A stretch of DNA of 64,000 nucleotides from Paenibacillus sp. BK033 (GTDB lineage Bacteria > Bacillota > Bacilli > Paenibacillales > Paenibacillaceae), in contig NZ_SLVP01000008.1 of assembly GCF_004345425.1 (NCBI RefSeq), positions 124,001 to 188,000 of the forward strand. The letters run 5' to 3'. Below the pieces are notes generated by a model. That model was not told the origin of the DNA. It saw only the letters and a list, made by a program, of their open reading frames with translations, and did no database searches. The translations under genes were made by a program, and so were the position numbers. This document shows positions 1 to 8,062 of this stretch, piece by piece; position 1 is the first letter of the stretch; each line of letters starts with the position of its first letter.

Positions 1-76
1 AAACAAATAGTTACTTTCAGCAACGTTTGCGATAAAAACTCATATGCAGTTCGCCTGCAACAAAGGAGGAAATAAG

Positions 77-1060
77 ATGGGAACAACGATACTCGTGTTC
101 GCCGAGTGCCGGGACGGCAAGCTGCGCCGCGTAGCGCTTGAGGCGCTTGGCGCCGCGCGGCGGCTGGCCGGTGCGGACGGCTCGGTCCATGCCGTCCTCG
201 CGGCTCCCGGCGGCGCGGCCGACGAAGCAGCCGCGCTCGCTGCGCGAGGGGCGGACGTCGTCCATGTCGCGGACGACCCGGCCCTTCGCGCCTTTGCGCC
301 CGAGGCGTACATCGCCGCCTTGCGCGCAGCTATTGAAGCGGTAAGGCCGGACGCGCTGCTGCTCGGCCATACCGCAGCGGGGCGCGAGCTCGCGCCCCGC
401 GTGGCCGCGGCCATCGGCGCCGGCCACGTCGCAGACGTGACCGCCATCGACGAGACCGATGGCGTGTTCACGCGGCCGCTCTACGCCGGCAAGGCGTTCG
501 AGCGGCGCAGCTTCACCCCGGGCCGGCCGTGGGTCGTCACGGTCCGCCCGAACAACTTCGAGCCGGCCGAGACGCTGCCGGCCGGCGAGCCGCAAGGCAC
601 CGTGCAGGCGCTGCCGTTCACGGTGCCGCCAATCCTGACCGCGGTGCGCTCGCTTGTGCGCCGCGCCGGCGGTCAAATCGATCTCGCCGAGGCCGACGTG
701 GTCGTCTCCGGCGGCAGAGGCGTACGCAGCTCGGCCGGCTTCGAGCCGCTGCAAGAGCTTGCGGGCGTGCTCGGCGGCGCGGTTGGCGCCTCGCGCGGCG
801 CCTGCGATGCCGGCTACTGCGGCTATGCCCTGCAGATCGGGCAGACCGGCAAGGTTGTTACGCCGCAGCTCTACATTGCCTGCGGGATAAGCGGCGCTAT
901 CCAGCATCTTGCCGGCATGAGCCAATCGCGCGTCATTATCGCGATTAACAAAGACCCCGACGCGCCCATCTTCAGCGTTGCCGATTACGGCATCGTCGGG
1001 GACCTGTTCGAGGTTGTTCCGCTGTTAACGGAGGAGTTCCGCAGAACGCAATCCGGTTAA
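77..1060 (+). CDS. etfA: Electron transfer flavoprotein, alpha subunit
   Basis: EtfA of 327 aa; with EtfB it passes electrons from acyl-CoA and other flavin dehydrogenases to the quinone pool. The C-terminal FAD domain is clear: GGRGVRS near residue 215, then SRGACDAGYCG, IGQTGKVVTPQLYIACGISG and INKDPDAPIF. This is the usual EtfA order and length. ATG 77 is chosen because AAAGGAGG lies 7 bases before it; an in-frame ATG at 44 has no ribosome site. A reading frame open from base 1 ends in TAA at 73-75 and could be the tail of an upstream gene, but I cannot confirm that it is etfB. Confidence 0.93.
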   Translation: MGTTILVFAECRDGKLRRVALEALGAARRLAGADGSVHAVLAAPGGAADEAAALAARGADVVHVADDPALRAFAPEAYIAALRAAIEAVRPDALLLGHTAAGRELAPRVAAAIGAGHVADVTAIDETDGVFTRPLYAGKAFERRSFTPGRPWVVTVRPNNFEPAETLPAGEPQGTVQALPFTVPPILTAVRSLVRRAGGQIDLAEADVVVSGGRGVRSSAGFEPLQELAGVLGGAVGASRGACDAGYCGYALQIGQTGKVVTPQLYIACGISGAIQHLAGMSQSRVIIAINKDPDAPIFSVADYGIVGDLFEVVPLLTEEFRRTQSG

Positions 1061-1110
1061 CTTGATGATTTTAAGCCTTGGCCTGCCCACCACCGGCTCC
1101 CGCCGCAACA

Positions 1111-1162
1111 AAAAAGGGACTATCCCTGCAAACCGTGAGGCTTGCGGGAATAGTCCCTTTAC
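1111..1162. terminator. Bidirectional intrinsic terminator
   Basis: AAAGGGACTATCCCTGCAA pairs with TTGCGGGAATAGTCCCTTT around a short loop, with A-rich and T-rich flanks. It sits between the convergent etfA and SRAP genes and can serve both. Confidence 0.85.
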
Positions 1163-1164
1163 AA

Positions 1165-1842
1165 TTATTTCAAAGCAAAATCCGGGCGGATTTCCCGGAC
1201 GCAGTCCGGAGATTCGTAAGCTTCGTCGTTCACCGCGTTAGTGACCGGATAAGCTCTCATGCGGTAGCTATCCATTGGCTCCAGATGCTTGCGCAGCGAG
1301 CGGAAGTCCGAGATGCGGGGATTCAGCCAATCCTCCATCCCCTCTTCGTCCATAATGACCGGCACGTTAGGCTGCCATTGCGACATCGTCCCGGTTGCCG
1401 GGGCGGTAATCATCGTAAAAGCGCGTACTTCTTGCCCGCTGTAATTCCGCCATACGTCGAAGAAGCCGGCGATCCCGAACACTCTGCGGTTCGGCACCAC
1501 GATATGCATCGCCCGCGAGTCCTTCTCCTTCTGCCCCTTCTGCCAGCCGAAAAATCCGCTGCACGGCACCACGCAGCGCTGTTTGCGCAGCATCCGCTCG
1601 AGGAAAGGCTTGCTGGACAGCATCGAGCTGTCGGCGTTTACGGAATCCTTCGCCCAGAACGGGAACAGTCCCCATCTTGCGTCATGCATCGTCCGGAGTC
1701 CCCAGCGATCGTTCATTACGATGGACACCGTCTGCGTCGGCGCTACATTAAACCGGTTCGTATAACAATTAATCAACTGCTCCACCTTAAAAGCCTCAAT
1801 CATATCTCCAACATCCGCGGTAATGGAATAACGTTCAATCAT
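1165..1842 (-). CDS. SRAP-fold protein lacking the catalytic residues
   Basis: A 225-aa protein of the SRAP (YedK/HMCES, SOS response-associated peptidase) fold. Active members cross-link abasic sites in single-stranded DNA through Cys2. The framework is clear: RFNVAPTQ near residue 30, ARWGLFPFWAKD, RKQRCVVPCSGFFGWQ and VPVIMDEEGMEDWL. The catalytic positions are not: the family start MCGR is MIER here (no Cys2), FYEW is FFGW (no Glu), and the HDRMP-type His position is QPNVP. ATG 1842 gives the family-like N-terminus and has GGGGG 9 bases upstream. It may bind DNA without cross-linking, or be a diverged paralogue of unknown job. Confidence 0.8.
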   Translation of the reverse strand: MIERYSITADVGDMIEAFKVEQLINCYTNRFNVAPTQTVSIVMNDRWGLRTMHDARWGLFPFWAKDSVNADSSMLSSKPFLERMLRKQRCVVPCSGFFGWQKGQKEKDSRAMHIVVPNRRVFGIAGFFDVWRNYSGQEVRAFTMITAPATGTMSQWQPNVPVIMDEEGMEDWLNPRISDFRSLRKHLEPMDSYRMRAYPVTNAVNDEAYESPDCVREIRPDFALK

Positions 1843-1912
1843 GTGCAATAACCCCCAGCGCTTTTTAACCAAGTATTCTCTAAAGCGCGGGATGATTATG
1901 CGTTCATTTCCA

Positions 1913-2761
1913 TTAATTCGTAAATCGTTTGCGGAATTTAAGCGGCGGCATGCCGGTCTGCGCGGCAAAAAGCCTGGAGAAATGCGGCGTCTGCCGGAAT
2001 CCCGTCTCCTCCGCCACTCTTGCGATCGGCCAGTCCGTCTTGATCAGCAGCAGCTTCGCCTGGTCGAGACGGTAATACAGCAAATATTGCTGCGGCGTGC
2101 ACCCGAACACCTCGGTCATGCAGCGGGTAATGTAATTGGTATGCAGCTGAAGCGCTTCGCTCAGCATCGTATTCGTAATCACGCTGCGGTAATTCATCTT
2201 CAGATAAGCGGCAGCGCGTTCCGCAACCGATACCCCGGCCTTCGCGGCATCCGAGCGCCAGCCCTCGTCAAGCATCTGCAGCAAATGAAGAAATCGCTGC
2301 TGCCGTTCCCAAAAGGCGCCATGCGAGGAGCTTTGCGCCGCTTCATGCAGCTGGGAGAACAGCAGCTTCGCTTCGTCCGGAAACGATAAATGCATTTTTT
2401 TCGGCAGGCGGATGGCATACGTGTAATAATCCCCGCGAAGCGATCCCTGGCTTGCTTCCGTTTCCTCCCAGGCTCCAACCGTCTGGAAATGCACCCAGTC
2501 GAATACGGTCTCCTCTTGGCAAGGCTTAAACGAGTGATGCCAACGATCCGGGCGCAGTATAAGCACATCCCCGGCTTGAAGCGTCCAGCGGTTGCCCTCC
2601 TCCGCGATATAGAGCGAACCCTGCTGAACGAACAGCAGATCAAATACGCCCAGATTCGTCCGGTTCGGATGCTCTTCCCCCGCCTGATACGTTCTCCGAT
2701 TCGATTCTATGAAAAATGGCAGCGGCGGCGACCGAAAGGTCAGCAGCAATTCCTCCGACAC
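1913..2761 (-). CDS. AraC-family transcriptional regulator
   Basis: A 282-aa regulator. The N-terminal half is a cupin-like sensor (LQAGDVLILRPDRWHHSF near residue 65). The C-terminal 100 residues carry the double helix-turn-helix of AraC/XylS (LSEALQLHTNYITRCMTEVFG and IARVAEETGFRQTPHFSRLF). GTG 2761 is preceded by AAGGAGAGG at 6-base spacing. No adjacent sugar operon shares its strand, so the target is unknown; Paenibacilli often carry orphan copies. The inducer cannot be inferred. Confidence 0.9.
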   Translation of the reverse strand: MSEELLLTFRSPPLPFFIESNRRTYQAGEEHPNRTNLGVFDLLFVQQGSLYIAEEGNRWTLQAGDVLILRPDRWHHSFKPCQEETVFDWVHFQTVGAWEETEASQGSLRGDYYTYAIRLPKKMHLSFPDEAKLLFSQLHEAAQSSSHGAFWERQQRFLHLLQMLDEGWRSDAAKAGVSVAERAAAYLKMNYRSVITNTMLSEALQLHTNYITRCMTEVFGCTPQQYLLYYRLDQAKLLLIKTDWPIARVAEETGFRQTPHFSRLFAAQTGMPPLKFRKRFTN

Positions 2762-2955
2762 AATAAACCTCTCCTTGTTGTCTCAATGGTGTGTATGTAT
2801 GCAAAAACTTCATAAAAGCTATTGCCATGTTACCGAAATCATAGCCATTTGTCTACAAACTTAGGGCAGAACGAATCTATGGAAGGTGAAGCGGTAATCC
2901 GGAGAATTCTAAGCCATGGATAAGAAAAAACTTAGAAACTCTTAGAACTAAAAAG

Positions 2956-2993
2956 AAAGCCCTATTCCTCCTCTTGTAGAAGAATAGGGCTTT
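2956..2993 (-). terminator. Intrinsic terminator
   Basis: AAAGCCCTATTC pairs with GAATAGGGCTTT around a short loop. It lies just downstream of the minus-strand propeller-like gene ending at 3051. The remaining bases 2762-3050 hold nothing else I recognise. Confidence 0.8.
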
Positions 2994-3050
2994 CCGGTTG
3001 CATGAGCTGATTCCTCAACGTGGCTCAGGCACACAATGACTATTGAACGC

Positions 3051-3902
3051 TTAGATATCTAAATATTGAATGCCTTGAAACAAAGTCGCCATGTACAATC
3101 TGCCATCGCGCAGCTCTACGTCCGTTACCGGAAAACCAAGCCTTACGGATAGAAGCGCGAACTGATTCTGAATCATGCTGAGCCGGAACAGCCCATGATC
3201 TGTGCACACGTAAGTATCAATGCCAATGGAGACAACGGAGAAAATAAACCTGCCGCTGAAGCGCACCCGTTCGAACCGGCCTCTTTTATCCCCGACCAGC
3301 AGCTCTCCCTTATCGCTTGCTCCAATCAAATTCCCGCGAAACACCGACAGGCTGGTGACCGCCCGGCTCAGCTCGAACTCGGCCCATTCGTCCATGAACC
3401 GGTCATACAGCGATATTCCGCTCTCATGGCCAACAACGAGATATTGCGGCAGGTTCATGAAGTCGAACACCTTTTTGCCCGGACAGGCAAACTTTTGCCA
3501 TTCGCCGCGCACCTCCGACCACAGCCCGTATTCGGTCGCCGCATAGCCGGTTCCGCCCAGAATGCGGTATTGGAAGCATGGGACGGCAAGTCCCGTATCT
3601 ACCCACTCCTCATCCTCGAACAGGAATAGCCCTTCGCTCGTGCAGGCATGCAAAATACCGCTGTGCAGTTGAAGCCTGTTCACGCTTGCATGAGGCGGCA
3701 GCCCCGACGCCAGCTTCGTCCACTCTCCGAATTCGTTAATCTCGTATACGCCGTAACCAACCGAAGCGGCTATGATGGAATCCTGACTAACCCGTACCGA
3801 CGAAAAAGGAAACAGCATCCAGTTCCACGGCTTGCCCTCGTGATTGATCCGTTCCGCCGAATTCCCCGGCTGACCGTTCTCATTAAACCGACTTTCCTTC
3901 AC
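3051..3902 (-). CDS. Unrecognised propeller-like protein, probably Fur-controlled
   Basis: A 283-aa soluble protein with no signal peptide or membrane segment. Short repeats of the kind ...GVYEINEFGEWTKLASGLP, EGLFLFEDEEWVDTGL, YGLWSEVRGEWQKFACP and HGLFRL look like beta-propeller blades (Y-KELCH or two-component-propeller style: G-hydrophobic-aromatic, then W). I do not recognise a named family. GTG 3902 has GGAG 10 bases upstream. It lies 41 bases after a 50-aa gene, both behind a promoter with two Fur boxes, so an iron-responsive role is inferred rather than shown. Confidence 0.6.
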   Translation of the reverse strand: MKESRFNENGQPGNSAERINHEGKPWNWMLFPFSSVRVSQDSIIAASVGYGVYEINEFGEWTKLASGLPPHASVNRLQLHSGILHACTSEGLFLFEDEEWVDTGLAVPCFQYRILGGTGYAATEYGLWSEVRGEWQKFACPGKKVFDFMNLPQYLVVGHESGISLYDRFMDEWAEFELSRAVTSLSVFRGNLIGASDKGELLVGDKRGRFERVRFSGRFIFSVVSIGIDTYVCTDHGLFRLSMIQNQFALLSVRLGFPVTDVELRDGRLYMATLFQGIQYLDI

Positions 3903-3943
3903 GTTTTCAGCTCCAATGCTATGTAAGGCCCGCGTCCGCAGGC

Positions 3944-4096
3944 TTACTTATTTTGTTCTTTCTGCTCATCTGCTGCATCGTGAATGATGATGGACTCGAC
4001 CTGCCACGGGCTCGCTTCCCGTTCTTCGCGCTCCGTCTGACGGACTGGATGTATTTGTTTCTTCTTCTTCAAGACCATTTCATACAATAAACCCAA
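3944..4096 (-). CDS. Small charged protein, first gene of Fur-controlled unit
   Basis: A 50-aa reading frame starting at TTG 4096 with a strong AAAGGGAGG site 7 bases upstream. The product is hydrophilic, Lys-rich near residues 9-13 (VLKKKKQ) and Glu/Arg-rich in the middle, ending DAADEQKEQNK. No domain recognised. It is the first reading frame after the Fur-box promoter at 4229-4257 and precedes the propeller-like gene on the same strand. An internal ATG at codon 7 has no ribosome site. It may be a real small protein or a translated leader. Confidence 0.55.
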   Translation of the reverse strand: MGLLYEMVLKKKKQIHPVRQTEREEREASPWQVESIIIHDAADEQKEQNK

Positions 4097-4199
4097 CGTT
4101 AGAACCTCCCTTTGTGCGAAGCCCGGACTTACCCGGTGGTGCGTTTAACTCGGTGTATGCTTCCGCAAGAAACATTAAACCATCTAGTCCATCTTTTAA

Positions 4200-4257
4200 T
4201 GATAATGATTATCAGTTTCGTTAATAACATGATAACCATTCTCAATAGGACTGTCAA
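4200..4257 (-). promoter_or_regulatory. SigmaA promoter overlapped by two Fur boxes
   Basis: On the minus strand, TTGACA (4252-4257) and TATCAT (4229-4234) are separated by exactly 17 bases. A 15-base Fur-like sequence at 4230-4244 (TGATAACCATTCTCA, 13 of 15 matches to TGATAATNATTATCA) covers the -10. A perfect 7-1-7 palindrome, TGATAATGATTATCA, lies at 4200-4214, just past the predicted start point. This is the classic layout for iron-dependent repression. The unit downstream is the 50-aa gene and the propeller-like gene. Confidence 0.8.
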
Positions 4258-4526
4258 CCGTACCCAAGTCCTTAATCTTAGCGCATCTTTTTCACGCTTT
4301 TGGGCTGCAGGTTCAGATGCGTTATATTCGACACCGGCAGCAGCCATGCCTCACCGCATGACTGCCCTCGTTCGCAAATGCTACGCATAATGTTACAATG
4401 TATGCCCGCTCCCGCCAAAATATCTGTCTTGCTGACAAATTTTCCGTCCAACTTGTCAGACCTGCTTGTCATTGCATTGCTCCTTATGCAGCCTAGTTCC
4501 ATCATTTTAGCCACATCTGCTTTCTA

Positions 4527-4662
4527 TACTGCACGAAATGCAGGGTAGGTCCCTTTTGGGCCTCGAAATGGGCTTGTCTAAGTGAATTATCCTGCAGATC
4601 GTACAGCATAAAGGGACAAAACAGGCGTTTAGGGCCGATTATGCTGTAAAACGTACAACGTA
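4527..4662. repeat. Decayed copy of TGCA-N5-TGCA palindrome family
   Basis: Cores ACTGCACGAAATGCAGG (near 4530), CCTGCAGATCGTACAGCATA (near 4591) and ATGCTGTAAAACGTACAACG (near 4640) are spaced about 50-60 bases apart. This matches the layout of the intact arrays at 15.1 and 55.7 kb, but the cores carry mismatches. No gene is apparent in 4260-4970. Confidence 0.6.
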
Positions 4663-4972
4663 TCCGACGCGTGAAGTACCCGGCTGGCGGCGCTAGGTAC
4701 GAGGTATCGCATAAGGTCGCCGTGCGCGAGGCTCAGGGTAAACATGCAATGCGGCGTGAGTTCCTTGATCGAGGTGCGGTACCAGAGTTACGGTGTGAAG
4801 CCGGGCACAAACGAAGTGCAGCTTGGCGTGTGGGTATGCTGTGTAGCCTATGTGGAGTGTCGTGTACGGAGTGCTAGGCTTGGAAGTCGCCGATTGTTTA
4901 TCCTCGGGTTATATTGGTGCGGGGACGTATGCCGTGCATCTCGGTCGAGTCGTGGCTTGGCAAGCCCTGTCC

Positions 4973-5105
4973 GCGGTCGCGCTTGACACCATCGGCAAAC
5001 GCCATGGCGTACGCGCCTTCTCCGTGCACCCGGGGGTATCGCAACCGAATCTGCAGCTCTTCTTATCGCAAGGGGAGCTCGACTCCTTGGACATGTTCAA
5101 CAAGT
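4973..5105 (+). pseudogene. Short-chain dehydrogenase remnant
   Basis: About 45 codons read AVALDTIGKRHGVRAFSVHPG followed by a stretch close to QLFLSQGELDSL. This is the typical segment after the catalytic YxxxK of SDR oxidoreductases of the retinol-dehydrogenase type. The Rossmann glycine motif, the catalytic Ser/Tyr/Lys and the C-terminus are absent on either side, so this is a gene fragment. The flanks at 4663-4970 show no further match by eye. Confidence 0.6.
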
Positions 5106-5128
5106 CGTGCAAGCCGTTAAGCATAGAA

Positions 5129-5168
5129 AAAAGGCTGTCCCCATCAATGCCTTTGGGAACAGCCTTTT
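5129..5168 (-). terminator. Intrinsic terminator of the glycosidase operon
   Basis: AAAGGCTGTCCCC pairs with GGGAACAGCCTTT, with a minus-strand T-rich tail, directly after the stop of the GH30 gene at 5174. Confidence 0.85.
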
Positions 5169-5173
5169 CTCTA

Positions 5174-6568
5174 TTACTGCCAGCGGTACGTGCCAACGGT
5201 TCCGGCAGGAAGCGTCGCTAGGAACTGCTTGCCGTCGCAAAGCACGCGGAACGATTGCTCTTCCGCCGTTTGATTGACAACAATCATAACAAGGCGGCCG
5301 TCCGGATTGCGGAACGCTACGTTGGTTACCGTCTCCGGCGAGCCGTAGGTGCTGCCGATCCGGTATGCGCCGCGCTCGACAAAGCGGGAGTATTGCGCAA
5401 GCAGGTTAAATTCCGGCGTGCGCCAGAAGCGGCTTGGCTCATCCGCATCCTGCACGAGCATCGTTGGACCGGGCTGCCCCAGCCATTGATGCGTGCCGAT
5501 CTTGCTGTCGAGCATCGTCACCCAAGCGTTATAGCTGCTCGCATAGTTGCGGAAATATTGCGCCATCCGGTCCGCGCCGGCCGTTCCCCACAAGGAACGC
5601 TCCGTCAGGTAAATCGGCTTCTCCGGATAAGCCGCATGAATCTCGCTCATCACTTCCGGCGAGCCGTCATAGTCGTGCAGCGCGATGCCGTCTACCGCCG
5701 CATAGCCTTCCGAGTCATTCAGAATCGGCGTGACATAGCCCATCGCATCCGCAAAGTTGTGATCAAAGATCCAAAGCTCCGTCTTCAGACCATACTCCTC
5801 GAACTCGCGCTTCAGCGCAATCGCCAGCTCGCGCTGACGTTCGGGCGACATGTAGCAGCTTGGGTAGTCGGTCTCGAGCAGCGGCTCGTTTTGCAGCGTC
5901 ATCGCGCTGACCGGAATGCCATGCTTTTCGTACGCCTGAATGGCCATGCGATAATATTTCGCCAGCGCTTCGGTATACTCGGCGCCTTCCTTCAGGCGTC
6001 CCCGCTTCAGATCGCCGTTCGTCTTCATCCAGGCGGGCGGGCTCCAAGGCGAAGCGAAAATTTTCGCATCCGGCACCGCCTTCAAGAGACGCTGCACCGT
6101 CTCGAAAATCGACAGCTCGATGTCCTTTTGCACGCTGAAACGCTTCAGCTCGAAGTCGGTCTCTCCCTCGGGAAGATCGTTATACGTATAGAAAGGCTGC
6201 GCGGTGAAATCCGAGGTCCCGATCGTAATCCGGAACAGATTAAAGCCGAGCCCTTTCTCCTTGTCCGCCAGCTGCTGAATAAAGCTCGCCTGCGAAGCGG
6301 CGTCCATCTTCAGCAGATTGTTGATCGTTGTTTCTTCCAACGATGTTCCGATCCCCAGCATTTGCTGGTAGGCATGGGCAGGCGTTACTAGAATCGTAGT
6401 CAGATCCGAGACAGAGGGAGCGGTTAATGCCAGCTTCGGCTGCCCGCTTAACGCATAGGCCGGGTCCGTTGGCCCTTCAAACCAGCGGGTGCTCCCAGGG
6501 GTCATTTCCGAGCTGAGCCAAACTTCAACTTCTTTTGTCGTTACTGCCGTTTTAAGTATCGCAGACAC
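5174..6568 (-). CDS. GH30 glycoside hydrolase, cytoplasmic
   Basis: A 464-aa retaining beta-glycosidase of family GH30 (glucosylceramidase / beta-1,6-glucanase clan A). It has FASPWSPPAWMKTNG near residue 172, the acid/base Glu in TLQNEP near 228, and the nucleophile Glu in YLTERSLW near 320, then a C-terminal beta domain. No signal peptide, so it probably acts on imported oligosaccharides, unlike its lipoprotein paralogue upstream. GTG 6568 follows GGAGGAG at 6 bases. It is the last gene of the LacI-controlled sugar operon, 33 bases after the previous stop. The exact substrate cannot be read from the sequence. Confidence 0.9.
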   Translation of the reverse strand: MSAILKTAVTTKEVEVWLSSEMTPGSTRWFEGPTDPAYALSGQPKLALTAPSVSDLTTILVTPAHAYQQMLGIGTSLEETTINNLLKMDAASQASFIQQLADKEKGLGFNLFRITIGTSDFTAQPFYTYNDLPEGETDFELKRFSVQKDIELSIFETVQRLLKAVPDAKIFASPWSPPAWMKTNGDLKRGRLKEGAEYTEALAKYYRMAIQAYEKHGIPVSAMTLQNEPLLETDYPSCYMSPERQRELAIALKREFEEYGLKTELWIFDHNFADAMGYVTPILNDSEGYAAVDGIALHDYDGSPEVMSEIHAAYPEKPIYLTERSLWGTAGADRMAQYFRNYASSYNAWVTMLDSKIGTHQWLGQPGPTMLVQDADEPSRFWRTPEFNLLAQYSRFVERGAYRIGSTYGSPETVTNVAFRNPDGRLVMIVVNQTAEEQSFRVLCDGKQFLATLPAGTVGTYRWQ

Positions 6569-6601
6569 TTGCGTCTCCTCCTCTATCCCTCTTAAGTTTT
6601 G

Positions 6602-8062
6602 TTATTTGCCGTTGTCCGTTCCCGGCCATACAAACGTAGCCACGGCGCCTGCCGGCATGGTGTACGCAAACGATTTGCCGCCGAGCTTAACCTTCAAATC
6701 TTTGTCCTCGCTTGCCGCGTTTAGCGCAACCAGTACAATAGAGCCGTCCGGATTCTTGAAGGCGACCTGCTCGATCTCCCCGCTCACCGACTCGCCGGAT
6801 TCAATCCGGTATGCGCCGGATTTCACGAATTTGCTCGCATGGCCAAACGAATAGTATTCCGAGTTTAACGTTACGTCGCCGGTGCCCTGATTAATCGTCA
6901 CGACGCCCATGCAATCCTTGCAGCCGCCAATCGTGGGCCCATAGTTCTCGTCGAGCGCAAGATTCCATTTCAGGACAACCTTCGACCAGTTGCGGGTTGC
7001 GCCGATAATCAGATTTTCCATATCCCATTTCAGGTTGCCGCCGAAGTCCGTTGACCAAGCGCCGCCGCTGCTTTCGGTGAAATAGAGATTTTTGTCCGGG
7101 TAAGCTTCATGCACCTGCGCCTGATTGCCAACCTCGCCCGCATAGCCGTGGAAGGCTGTTCCGTCTACATATTTCGAAGCATCCGGATCGTTCAGAATGG
7201 TCAGCGGATAATACGGTTCATCCCAGTTATGATCCCAGATCACGATCTTGGTCTTGATGTCGTTCTTCTCGAAGGCCGGGCCAACAAAGCTCTTGATCAG
7301 CTCGGCCTGCTCGACCGGCTCCATCCGCATGCCCGGATAGTCCTCCGGCGTGTAATGCGGCTCATTCTGAAGCGTAATCGCGTCAAACGGCACGCCTTCC
7401 GCTTGGTAGCCCTGAATCATTTTGACAAAATAATTCGCAAACGGCTCATACGCATCCGGCTTCAGGCTGCCCCCGATAACGGAGTCGGTTGTCTTCATCC
7501 AGCCCGGAGCGCTCCACGGACTACCCATCAGCTTCAGATCCGGGTTGATCTTAAGCGCCTGCCGAAGCGTCGGAATAATGTACTCCTTATCGTGATCGAT
7601 GGAGAAGTTCTTCAGCTCAGGATCGTTTTGACCGGCCGGCATATCGTCGAAGGTATAGTTCTTCACGGCAAAATCCGAAGCCCCAAGCGGCACGCGCATA
7701 TAGCTGATGCCAATTCCCTTCTCATGGTCAAACAGCTTGTTCATCAGCTCTTCCCGCTGCGTATCGTTCAGCTTGTTCGCAATCAGCCAAGCCGAGGAAT
7801 CCGTTAACGAAGCGCCAAAGCCATCCATTTGCTGATAGACCCTCTGGTCATCGACTGTAATGACATTCTCTTCGGAATCCTTGGCCTTGGTCAGCTTCAG
7901 GCTGTCCTCCTGCTGCAGCAGCTTGCTCTTGTCCGGGGTGGTCAGCCACACCTGGACCTGCCCGCCAGCCGAGCTCGAACTGCCCGAGTTCCCGTTGCTG
8001 CAGGCCGTGGCCAGCAAGGCAACCAGGAGAACGGGAAGCATCAATGCGCTAAACCTTCTCAT
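6602..8062 (-). CDS. GH30 glycoside hydrolase, surface lipoprotein
   Basis: A 486-aa GH30 enzyme. The start MRRFSALMLPVLLVALLATAC is a lipoprotein signal with the lipobox Cys near residue 21, followed by a Gly/Ser linker. Catalytic signatures are MGSPWSAPGWMKT, acid/base Glu in TLQNEP and nucleophile Glu in YFTESSGG. It is presumably anchored outside and cuts the polymer for uptake. ATG 8062 has GGAGGG 8 bases upstream. Its start overlaps the end of the GH2 gene by 14 bases, implying translational coupling. The paralogous cytoplasmic GH30 follows. Confidence 0.92.
   Translation of the reverse strand: MRRFSALMLPVLLVALLATACSNGNSGSSSSAGGQVQVWLTTPDKSKLLQQEDSLKLTKAKDSEENVITVDDQRVYQQMDGFGASLTDSSAWLIANKLNDTQREELMNKLFDHEKGIGISYMRVPLGASDFAVKNYTFDDMPAGQNDPELKNFSIDHDKEYIIPTLRQALKINPDLKLMGSPWSAPGWMKTTDSVIGGSLKPDAYEPFANYFVKMIQGYQAEGVPFDAITLQNEPHYTPEDYPGMRMEPVEQAELIKSFVGPAFEKNDIKTKIVIWDHNWDEPYYPLTILNDPDASKYVDGTAFHGYAGEVGNQAQVHEAYPDKNLYFTESSGGAWSTDFGGNLKWDMENLIIGATRNWSKVVLKWNLALDENYGPTIGGCKDCMGVVTINQGTGDVTLNSEYYSFGHASKFVKSGAYRIESGESVSGEIEQVAFKNPDGSIVLVALNAASEDKDLKVKLGGKSFAYTMPAGAVATFVWPGTDNGK

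Noticed and set aside
17..925. Long minus-strand frame opposite etfA
   Set aside because: It is the high-GC shadow of etfA: Arg/Ala/Gly-rich, without a ribosome site or family motifs.
4278..4514. 78-codon minus-strand frame near the Fur promoter
   Set aside because: The Fur boxes lie at its 3' end, it has no clear ribosome site, and the sequence matches nothing I recognise.
5255..6391. 378-codon plus-strand frame opposite the GH30 gene
   Set aside because: Shadow of a GC-rich coding sequence; Arg-rich and featureless. The same holds for the long opposite frames at 10079-11365, 16051-17004 and 41004-42113.
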